Shown: positions 44,178-54,600 of the stretch, piece after piece | Position numbering within the stretch: position 1 is the stretch's first letter | Layout of the letters: every line of letters starts with the position of its first letter | Origin: Oscheius tipulae | Taxonomy: Eukaryota > Nematoda > Chromadorea > Rhabditida > Rhabditidae | DNA: 64,000 bases | NCBI GenBank assembly: GCA_037178975.1 | Contig: JASJZH010000005.1 | Location: 9,634,501 to 9,698,500, forward strand | Reading direction: 5' to 3' | Position numbers and translations under genes: made by a program | Notes under the pieces: model-generated | Seen by the model: the letters and a program-made list of their open reading frames with translations, nothing else | Told to the model about the DNA's origin: nothing | Database searches by the model: none

Positions 44178-47100
44178 ATGCTGACTTATTCACTGTCTCT
44201 AGCCCTTCTGCTGACCACTGGCTCTTGTTTTGTTCTGTTAAATAAACAGTTGACTAATATAGTAGAGTCAAGTATGTTTCCCGAGATCTCAGTAAACGAA
44301 TCGTTTCAGATTCGACAAATAATCCAGAAGATCGACCGAAGTTTCGAATAGTTTTTGCCGTCGATCTGTCGGATTTTTCAGAGAATCAAAGAGCTTCCCT
44401 ATTGAATTTCTTGAAAGAGTTAAGCCCAGTTAGTTTGAAACACTCACGATGGGAAAATACGTCATTACCCTCCGTCTCTCTGTTTTTCTGTCTCTCTGTC
44501 TCTCTACCTCACTGTTTCTCTTGTACTCACAACCTCTCTGTCTCTCTATCTCTCTGTCTCTATGTATGTCTCTCTCTCTCTGTCTCCCTGTGTTTCTGTC
44601 TCCCTCTCTCTCTTTCAAAGAACCACAGATAGCTGATGAAAACATGACATCACAGACAGCTTTAGGTGACAAAAAAAGGCCATCCCGACCCCAGTTATCA
44701 GCTTTTTCTGCCGCAATTCTCTGAATGCCCTCCACTCCAGGTTCGCACTTGTCATTGTCATCACATCTCCCCCTTTCCAGACATATTCACAGTTCTCAGA
44801 ACTGTTGGAACACACTGATTTCCGTCCAAATGACACTTCCGTCTGGACAGAGTCTCTTGTAAGTCCGTTGTGTTCTTATCACTTTTCTCAAGGATTTGGT
44901 GACAAAAGCAAATGAGTTTTAGGCGAGCTGCACAAAGAGAAACCCCCTGGAAGTGGGCGAGACTGGTCTCTTTTTACATTTCACTGACAATCCTGCTGAT
45001 GAAGATGAGATATTGAATGACCTCTTGAGACAAGGATATCTGGTCCGCATAATAATCTTGGGCAAGGACAAGTTAGCACGTAGGTTCCAATGGCTCACGA
45101 CCGTTAGCATTGGACGGCAGGTAGTAATGAGTGTCTTCCGACGACTCCCTTTTGCATGCTACAAATTTCGGACACTCTGGAAGAAAGCTCACCCTTGTCG
45201 GGGAAGGTTTCCAATGCGAGTACAACACAATTGACCACTTGGGGTAAGCTTAACCTATCTGTCTCTTTACCTCACTCTCTCTGTCCCTCTGTCTTTCTGT
45301 ATGTTTCTCTCCTTCTCTCTGACTATCTATTTACCTCACACCAAAATTTTTCAGACATTGTCCTCCTGATTACAGTTCCTGTTCTTCTTATGAGTCTCAT
45401 AGCTTGCTGTTGCGTCTGGAGCTTCTACAGAAAGATGGTCAGGGAAATGATTCTCCGAGCCGTTTTGAACCATCATTCTGTCAAAGAGTCGGTTATTTTC
45501 GCTTCATGCAAATAATCCAGTTCAGAATGCACAACGAGAGTCAGAGACAGAGTGACGATGAGAGAACACTGAGCTTCCCTCATGAGGAGAAAGCCCTATC
45601 GTCTCTTACAGAGTAGGAAGCCCTTTTTTCGTTGATATCGACAATTTTAGGGTCGATGTTTGGCAGATAGGTCAGGAGAATCTGGAGATCCTCGACAACG
45701 AACTTTTGGGCAGAGGTGCCTTCGCGAAGGTGGTCAAGGGAAGGTTGAAAGGTTCTGAAAATTTAGTTTTCTGTCTTTGTTTCTCAGTCTCTCTGTCTCT
45801 TTGTTTCTCTCTCTTTCTCAGTGTAACCCTGTTTATTTTAAGGAAGAATACCCTTGCTGACGGTTAACTCCACAATAAATCTCGTCTTGGATAATCTGAA
45901 GGACGGTATTTGTGAGGTGGCGGTCAAACGGCTACCAGCACACGGTGACCAGCAAGGAGTTCTTGAGTTCCTCAAAGAAATTGAGTTTATGAAGCAATTG
46001 GGCTATCATTCTCACATCATAAGGTACTAACTGATCCTTACAGTTGATCACCACCATTCCAGCATGATCGGTTGCGTGGTCAGCCCAGTCAACCCTATCA
46101 TTCTTCTAGAGTACTGTCGTCACGGCGATTTGTTGTCCTTCATACGAAAAAATCGTCCTCACGTTCTGATGAGTGACGAGGACGACTGTCCAGTCGATGC
46201 CGAACTCTGTCTCCGAATTTGCGACCTGATATCTTTCGCGTGGCAGATCAGTGATGGAATGGTACGCTTTCTCATTTTTTAGGAGAACACAATTACAGAC
46301 CTATTTACATTCCAAGGGCTGGATTCATCGTGATCTGGCGTGCCGAAATATACTATTGACCAAAAGTATGACTGCCAAAGTAAGCTACACTCTTCTACCA
46401 TTCACTCAACTTCTAGGTCAGCGACTTCGGGCTTTGCCGATACGCCGACTCGGCCCTCTATGTGGCTAAAGGAGGTAGATTGTGAGGCTTCTCTACTCTA
46501 AAATTATTTGTCGACTTTCAGACCTGTCAAATGGATGGCATTGGAATCGCTCAAGCGATTCGAGTTTTCCACAAAGTCTGATGCTTGGTCCTTTGGGGTC
46601 CTTCTTTACGAACTGTTCTCTCTGGGAGACACCCCATACCCGACTGTTCAACCCATAGAAATGTTGGTCTACTTGGAAGGAGATCATAGGATGGAACAAC
46701 CAGCAATCTGTCCGAACGAAGTGTAGGTTATTATAAAGAGAGAGAAAAAAGAAGACAGAGAGGAAAAGAGCCAGAACGACAGAGATACAGAGAGATAGAG
46801 AGACAGAGAGATAGAGATAAAGACATATAGTACTTTATTCTTAGGTACACACTAATGACTAGCTGCTGGGACGAGAAAGCTTCCTCGAGACCATCTTTCG
46901 AGGAAATCGGGGCCATTCTTCGAAAGATGCTCAACATTGAAGACGAGTACTACGGATACGTGACGTTGGAAAACCCAAAGAGTGTCCGGTACATGCTCAA
47001 CCGAGAGGTTTTTGTTTCAGGTTATGACAAACTGACCCTTCTTTCAGATCAGTCAGTTTCCGGCTACTGAGCCGAAAATATCTACAGCTGTTAGTGTTCT

Positions 47101-47554
47101 CGATCTGTCGGACAGCGATGATAGTTTGGGGAGAGAGGAATTCCGGCGGTATCCGTCGACAAGTGACATGGATGTAAGCCTTGGCAGTGACAGTGATAGT
47201 GAGAGTGACAGTGACAGTGATAGTGCTTCGACTGACAGTAGCTATTTAGGACTTCTATTCAACACGATCGAGGCTCAGTACGATCAGGGTCACTTCCAAG
47301 CCTGATGTGAGACATTTCACTTCCCCAGTGATCTCATTTTTCAGAACAAAGCTGAATCAATGGATCCCATTCAAGAAGAGTTCCACAGTGACATAGATGA
47401 GATGGAAACATGGTCAATTACAACAGTCACCGAGGATCCACACTCCAAATTAGAGTTCAGCGAAGTTCTGTCAACATGTAAAGTTTATCCGAGCAATCAC
47501 GATCGGCCTGATCTCACACGGTACGATGCCGAAATGGCTGATTTCTATAGATGA
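44178..47554 (+). CDS. KIN-16-like receptor tyrosine kinase with vWA-like ectodomain (RTK-2)
   Basis: Exons: 44178-44271, 44310-44428, 44781-44858, 44923-45079, 45121-45243, 45355-45437, 45521-45612, 45651-45751, 45843-46023, 46063-46261, 46299-46379, 46417-46481, 46522-46722, 46845-47007, about 47050-47175, about 47345-47554; about 690 aa. The signal peptide is MLTYSLSLALLLTTGSC. The ectodomain begins FRIVFAVDLSDFS and later has GLFLHFTDNPADEDEILN and LLRQGYLVRIIILG, the strand-helix pattern of a von Willebrand A domain with a damaged metal site (DxSxF in place of DxSxS). The helix is IVLLITVPVLLMSLIACC. The kinase keeps GRGAFAKVV, VAVKR, HRDLACRN and DFG and should be active. SMIGCVVSPVNPIILLEYC and DLISFAWQISDGM are nematode KIN-16 hallmarks. 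A GAT|GTAAGC donor near 47175 would make the following Ser-Asp repeat region intronic; reading through gives a shorter C-terminus. Confidence 0.87.
44463..44620. repeat. TCTCTG low-complexity tract in an RTK-2 intron
   Basis: Pyrimidine tract of TCTCTG/TCTGTT units on the coding strand, filling most of the intron 44429-44780. Other RTK-2 introns carry similar tracts at 45255-45345, 45775-45830 (pyrimidine) and 46735-46830 (purine). Confidence 0.9.
46735..46830. repeat. GACAGAGA tract in an RTK-2 intron
   Basis: Purine-rich on the coding strand, opposite in sense to the other tracts of the same gene, so the tracts have no fixed orientation relative to transcription. Confidence 0.9.
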
Positions 47555-47560
47555 AGGATG

Positions 47561-50071
47561 TTACTTCTTGCTCTTGGCTTGCTCTTCGGCTATCATCTCT
47601 TGGATGTGCTCCCAGTCAATTTCCACCTGAAAATGTTTTTAGATAGTCTGTCTCTTTGTCTCTCGGTCTCTTCCTACGTCTCTCTGTTTCTTTGTTTCTT
47701 GGTCTCTTTGTCTCTCTGTCTTTCTGTATCTCTATAGAAACAGCTAACCTCCGATTGATGCTTGATGTACCGCTGATCTGTCTCCTTCTTTCCCATTTGC
47801 TGGAGATATCTTTGTCGATACCCGACAGCAATTTCCAGCCATTTCTTGCTCTTCAAGGCCACGTCCAGAGCCCTCTCCCAGCGAAACATTTTGACATTCA
47901 AAATCAATGCATCAAAGGCGTGGCCAGTTCTCTCCAGCATCGAGTCGGCATCCCCAATCTAAGAATTTCTACGAGTCGATATAGGGACATACTTTGCCCG
48001 CCAAAAGCAGCAACATGGCATTCCTGACGTCCTTATTCGGATGATGTCTGGCCTCAACCAACAGCTGAACCTTTTCTCCTTCGTCCAGCGCCCCATAGGC
48101 AATTTCAGCGGCATAGAGGTTTCTGGATTCGGCTGCTAGACCGGCAAGACAAGACCATAAGTTGTCACTCTAGAATACCATGTACAATTCTCTACAGCGA
48201 ACATACATTAGCTAGGCGACAGAGTCTTATAGCGTGATCCCATTTACTGTGACTGACATGTTGAAGCAGGGCTGCAGGAAATGGAGGTAGGGTAGTTGGC
48301 AGAAGAGATCCATCCGACCGACGGAGAACGATGTAATTTCCGGTGAAACTGGAAAGACTCTCTATCTCCCCGTCTCTCTTCGTCTCTGTGTCTGTTTACT
48401 TACTGTAGAAGCTGTGGGAACTTTCCCAGGTTTCCTATCGCCTTCTCGATGACAGCTTTCCCAATGAGCGACCTATCGACGAAGACTATCGACGGGGCTG
48501 GCCAGACCATAATTTTTCCGTCTGCAACTCCGACAAGCATGTTAGTCACATCATTGAACACGAGCTGTTCAGCCAGAGAACCGATTTTTGAGACTCTTTG
48601 AGTCAGTCCAAACGTCTTGACTCTAGCCAGAAAAATGTTTGCGTTCTTATCACGGAAAGCAACCATTCTGTCGTTTAGTGGCCCGCATTGGTTGACTGCC
48701 AGCTCTGTCACCTCCGTCTAAATTTCACTGTTCATTTTGTTAATGTCAGAATCTTGCGTCATGAGTCACTGGACCGTCTCCTTGAGGTTTTGAGGTCGTA
48801 GGATCATGAAGGTGGATGACCTTGGCGTCGGAACGATCTCGAATAGCTAACGTGTCACTGGACAAGGCGGTCGTGGAGTCATCTAAACTCTGCCTACCTG
48901 AATAATCGAAATAACTCACGGACAGCGGCTCCATTTGGAACCTTCACCTCTGAAAGATGTCTCCCTTCGTAGTTGTAGACAAACAGACCTCCTCCGTCCA
49001 CCACAAGGAACAGCTTCTCGCACTGGATCACTGTCGACGGAGACTTTTCTTTCAGCTCCACAATCACCGGCGTGTTCCAGTTTTTCGAGCTGGAACACGG
49101 CTTTCCCTTTAGACCGTATTACAAAGAGACCATTTCCTATACCAGTCAAAAGGGTCTATCAGCTGACGCTGTTCATACCGTATTATGTCCTGTTCTTGTA
49201 AGCAGGTACTGCTCTTTTCCATCCCTGTCAACCTGTCTTCAGTTTGTCCCTGTCGCCTTGTACAATCTGTGTCCCATTGAGCTCAGTTATTGGACACGCC
49301 AATCTCTTCAGCTAGCTGTGGCTCTGTCGACCTGTCAGCCACCGGCCAAACGATTCTGTCCTACTTGTTCCAGTCTATGATCATGTTTCTGTCCCAATAT
49401 GCTCATGTCAACAAGGGATGTCGCGAACATTTGTACGCAAATTTGTGTAAAGAATGGTGTAACTCATGCGGGAAAAATTGTCAGAACATTACTTATTTGA
49501 AGTTTCCCGAATGGCACGAGTTACGTCACTCTTTACGCAAACATATGTACGAATATTCGCAGCATCCCTGATGTCAGCTTGTACTGCCACTAGTCTGTTC
49601 TATCAGTTGATAAAGTCAACTCTTCTCAATCCGTTCAATGAATAGGTGTCACCCTGTGTCTCTGGGTTCCACCCCATATGAAGCGTAAATGTGGGACTAA
49701 CCTGTAAATATATATTTGAGCCGTAGTGACCACAACCAAATGATTGTATCCTATCGAGAAACGAGTGACTCTTTCTCTCGTTTCCAGTTTCTCCTTGGCC
49801 ACGTCGCTGCTAACGTCCCGAACTTCCACAATGTTCGGTTTTGTCTGTACGACTTCCAGGTTTCGGAAGGTTACTCGTCTGAATAACTTTGGTTGACTCA
49901 TATGAACTGATTATACTTGTCAATGAGGTGACAATGCAGGACATGACCCCCCGCACAGCCAGCTCCAAGCTGAGTTCCATCAGGGGACCAGGACAGCGCT
50001 ACCACTGATCCAGTGCTCAGTTTCTCGAGGGAGTGGGACCACTGAAATGAACTTTTGGAAGCATACACCTG

Positions 50072-50117
<46 letters not shown>

Positions 50118-51015
50118 AGTGAAAATGGTGGCTGACCCCTGCTTTGTCACAAAGACGGAGAATATTGAAGGATCCGACAGCAAAAAGTTGACCATCTGGA
50201 TTCCAGGAAACAGAAGTTATGGGGTAGTCGTGGGGCGAGGAGGCGAATAACATCCTTCCGAAAGAGTCCCAAACTTTAAACTTGCTGTCTTCTCCTCCGG
50301 TCACTATCAGATCTCCAGTTGGGGACCAGTCGCAGCAGAGTACGATACCCTCATGAGCCTTCCATTTGATGGCAGCTATCTGACTCTTCAGTGACTTGAT
50401 GAAGCAAGAATCAGCACAAGAGTACAGGACACGGGAAGAGGAAGAATCCCAGGCAACACTAAGATTACTGTGTTTTGAAACTAGGACACGTACCAGTAAA
50501 CTGGAGAGGGTAGCTGTGCAAGCACGGAGCGGAGCATCCCATTCCTTGACCACATTTTGACTGCGCCATCCTCTCCTCCGGTCAGCAGTCCTGTCCCGTC
50601 TGGACTCCATCGACTGGCCAGAGTCGCTCCACGATGAGCATCCGAAGTCTTCTCGATCTTGCCCAGTCTATTCATCAGGTGAAGTTTACCTGAACAAGTG
50701 ATACAGAGAGCCAGAGAGACAGAGTTACCATCACTGCTTGCCAAAGCAAAGACATCATTACTGCCTTTTGTAGTACGGGGGAACCATTGAATTGTAATTG
50801 GAAATATAGCGGGAGGTAGTTCGGCAACAGTTGAAGCATCCATGGTACCTATATTATTTGGATCAGAAAAAATAAGATGCCCTTTTACTTGTGTTCCATT
50901 TTAGAATCTTGTGGTCGTCTCCAACAGACATCATTTCATCGCTAGTAGCCCAGGCGACTCCATTCGCGGATTCCAAATGTCTTGGTCGACGGGCTTGAAG
51001 GACTTTCAGCCTCAT
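47561..51015 (-). CDS. ift80: IFT80, WD-repeat subunit of intraflagellar transport complex B
   Basis: Required to build cilia; the nematode orthologue is CHE-2. The start MRLKVLQARRPRHLESANGVAW matches the first blade of IFT80, and 51015-50889 is exon 1. Colinear matches follow: DDHKILKWN, FALASSDG, KLHLMNRLGKIEKTSDAH, LLTGGEDGAVKMWSRNGMLR, KWKAHEGIVLCCDW, GGEDSKFKVWDSFGRMLF, PITSVSWNPDGQLFAVGSF (about 50860-50110), VVVTTAQIYIY (about 49901-49690), DTLAIRDRSDAKVIHLHD (about 48900-48770), NDRMVAFRDKNANIFLARV (about 48718-48410), then the TPR-like C-terminus with KMFRWERALDVALK, YRQRYLQQMGKKETDQRY and WEHIQEMIAEEQAKSKK to the stop at 47561. The intron 49200-49630 carries CTGTCA-type low-complexity sequence. 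The stop lies 6 nt from the RTK-2 stop on the opposite strand. Confidence 0.93.
50070..50117. repeat. (CT)n microsatellite in an IFT80 intron
   Basis: TCTCTGTCTC grading into an uninterrupted CT run of about 16 repeats, just 5' (plus-strand view) of the exon starting near 50125. A likely polymorphic marker. Confidence 0.9.
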
Positions 51016-51673
51016 CTGTGGATTCTGAATTTGGTGACTGGAATTACAAAGGAAAATAGGGGAGAAACTATAAGAGAACACTAGCCGTTTCCATGGCAAC
51101 GGGGTCGCGGCGGGTGGAAAAGATTGTAAGCCATTAGACTCGGGGTAGGTGACACCTTTGGAGGGTGTTAAAGTCTAAATGGATCCAGAGAGACAAGGGA
51201 ATCTCCAGGCGTGTAAAGAGAGAGACAAACCGAACTTCGGGAAAATCTTCCAGCTGCCTCCAGATAACTTTGTTATCTAGTTACAAAAGTAACAGGGGAA
51301 GGAAGAGCAAAGCAGTCCGGTCAGGCTCTTGGTTCATTATATGAAACGCGATTCATTGTATGAAACTCACGTTCCGTCTCGTCAGCTCGACAGAACCCTC
51401 CCGTATCATTTCGGCCTGGCATATTTCCCTTATTCAAACGGTAAAAGTTGTCCTATACTTCGAAGTATCTTTCATTACAACCTTCACCCCACAGATTCCC
51501 TTTGAGTAGACCGAGAGAAAGCGGGGGATGGCAGGATTTGTCTGTTTGCCCTAGCTCCCCGGGATTTTGAGTGGCTCGTCGCCCTTCTCCGAATTGTTTG
51601 ACGTGTCCCGCCTCCTCCCCCTAGTCTGTAGGACTTCGCCTCAGCCTCGCAAGCGTGTGCCCTCCTGTCAGCC
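51016..51673. other. Divergent intergenic region (IFT80 / myosin)
   Basis: About 650 nt between divergent start codons. No exon can be assigned; the 5' part shows no repeat family. Both promoters should lie here, and the myosin side should hold muscle control elements, which I cannot identify by eye. Confidence 0.5.
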
Positions 51674-54600
51674 ATGGACCACGAAAATGACCCAGGATGG
51701 CAATACCTCCGTCGCTCCAGAGAGCAAATGCTCGAGGTACTGTACTTTTCATCCTATTCTTGAAAGTTGCCTGCAGGACCAATCGCGTCCTTACGACTCG
51801 AAGAAAAATTGCTGGATTCCTGACGAGGAGGACGGCTACGTAGAGGGTATCATCCAGAAGACCGACGGTAACAATGTCACCGTTCAGGTCGGACCCGGAA
51901 ACGAGGTAGATTCTACTTTTGGGAGTCTACTTTCTTTGGTTTCAGAAAGTTTTCAAGGCTGACCAAGTCCAAGAAATGAATCCCCCGAAGTTCGAGAAGA
52001 CCGAGGACATGTCTAACTTGACTTTCCTCAACGACGCTTCCGTTTTGTACAATCTGCGAGCCCGTTATGCTGCTATGCTCATCTATGTAAGTTCTATCAC
52101 AATTCAGGCCAATTTCTCTCGACTCTATCCAGTTTGGACAGTCTCGATACAGAGAGTCAAAACCTAAGAAAAGTCTAACTGTCGCTTTCACTAGTGTCGC
52201 TGCAAATAATAAAAAGACATATTAGGTATTATTTTTAAGAGGGCATCGAGCTGACTAAGAATATGGTCATTGAAGCTATCCATCCCATAAAGAAAGTTAG
52301 TCTTCTAAAGTTTTGTCCCAAAAGCTTGGGGTGCCGATTGACCCAGGTTCGAATCCAAATCGGTGAATTGGATTCAAGGCTCGGGCTCTCCAAAAAAATT
52401 TCGAGCCTGGCCGGCCCTGGGTCGTTTTTTGCACTTGACGCGCTCGCGCGAGTTTCCTAGGATCGGTGTGGCGACAGTTTACAACGAGAGCTCCTTGAGA
52501 GTCGAGCTTTGTTTGAGCTGCTGCCGCGCTTTTCTTTCGGCAAACAAAAAGATACAGAGAGAGGGAGAGAGTAATGGGTTCGGATCTGCTTGTATTGGAT
52601 CGAAGTATGCTAATTACAGACCTACTCTGGACTCTTCTGTGTCGTCATCAACCCCTACAAGCGTCTGCCCATCTACACCGACTCTGTCGCCCGCATGTTC
52701 ATGGGCAAGAGAAGGACCGAGATGCCGCCTCATCTGTTCGCCGTCTCTGACGAAGCCTACAGAAACATGCTCCAGAACCACGAGAACCAGTCTATGCTCA
52801 TTACTGGAGAGTCCGGAGCCGGAAAGACCGAGAACACAAAGAAGGTTATTGCCTACTTCGCGGCCGTCGGTGCCTCCCAGCAGGAGACCTTCGGCAAGAA
52901 GGATCCTAATGCCGATCCCAATGCCAAGAAGGTCACCCTGGAAGACCAGATTGTCCAGACCAACCCCGTCCTGGAGGCTTTCGGTAGGTGACCGTCTCTA
53001 CTAACTAGAGAGTTTCGTTTAGGTAACGCTAAGACTGTGCGTAACAACAACTCTTCGCGTTTCGGAAAGTTCATCCGTATCCACTTTTCCAAACAGGGAC
53101 GTGTCGCCTCCTGCGACATTGAGCATTACCTGCTCGAGAAGTCTCGTGTCATCCGACAGGCCCCAGGAGAGCGTTGCTACCACATTTTCTACCAGGTCTT
53201 CTCCGGATTCGTTCCCAATCTGACCAAGGAGTTGAAACTGGACAAACCCGTCAAGGAGTACTTCTTCGTCGCTCAGGCCGAGTTGACCATTGACGGAGTC
53301 AATGACAAGGAAGAGCATCAGCTTACTGATGAGGCCTTCGATATTCTGAAGTTCACTCCCGAGGAGAAGCTCGACTGCTACAAGCTCGTCTCTGTAAGTT
53401 GGATGTCTCGAATGAGAAGAGCTCAAATCTTTAGGCTATGATGCACATGGGTAACATGAAATTCAAGCAACGTCCTCGTGAGGAGCAGGCCGAGACCGAC
53501 GGAACTGATGGTCAGTCGAGATACAGAAAAACTTGAAGTGGTGGGGCTATGCAGAAGAAATGGACCGGTTAAAAAAAAGGTTTTAATACCTCTAAAAAAA
53601 AGACCCTCCGTCCTGGCGATAAGGCGAAACATTTTTTCCAAAAAGCCGCATTTCTCGTAGACCACTAAGCTTACAACGATTATAGTCGGCAAAAAATGCG
53701 GGTTCTACTGTACCACCCATACGATCACTTGCTCGAAAGCTATAACGGGTGGAGTTAACTACATAGGGATCTGGCCAACGCGAGATGCTACGGGTGAGAC
53801 TCGGGCGCCTGGACCCAGTACTATAGCTAAATAACTCTTTTCTGGTCTAAGAATGGTTTTCGGACAAGTGATGTTCGGCAAAGTTGTAGCTTTTGACATG
53901 GGCAACTACTTGTACAAAGTTGTAGCTCTCGGGTGCAGAGATACTGACAAGAAGAAGACAGAGAGACAGTGGAAATTTTAGAGGCCGAGAAGGCTGCTGC
54001 TATGTACGGAATCGACACCGAGGAGTTCCTGAAGGCTTTGACTCGTCCACGTGTCAAGGTCGGAAACGAATGGGTCAACAAGGGACAGAATGTTGAACAG
54101 GTACTCATACTCAAAGACACGTCCAAAAGCCAAATTGACAGGTCCACTGGGCCGTCGGAGCCATGGCCAAGGGTCTCTACTCGAGAATCTTCAACTGGCT
54201 CGTCAAGAAGTGCAACCAGACCCTTGACCAGAAGGGTATCAGCCGTGACCACTTCATCGGAGTACTCGATATCGCCGGATTCGAGATCTTCGACTTCAAC
54301 TCTTTCGAGCAGCTCTGGATCAACTTCGTCAATGAGAAGCTCCAGCAGTTCTTCAACCACCACATGTTCGTCCTCGAGCAGGAAGAGTACGCCCGCGAGG
54401 GTATCCAATGGACCTTCATCGATTTCGGTCTCGATCTTCAGGCCTGTATCGAGCTTATTGAAAAGGTAGTTGACCCCCCTTGTCCTCTCAAATCTGAACA
54501 TTTCAGCCTCTGGGTATTATCTCCATGCTCGATGAGGAATGTATCGTGCCCAAGGCCAGTGACCAGACTCTGGCTGCCAAGCTGATCGAGCAGCATCTCG

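Noticed and set aside
49072-49571. Plus-strand frames inside IFT80 with Cys-rich products
   Set aside because: They lie in an IFT80 intron made of CTGTCA-type low-complexity sequence and partly antisense to an IFT80 exon. The Cys content follows from TGT-rich repeats.
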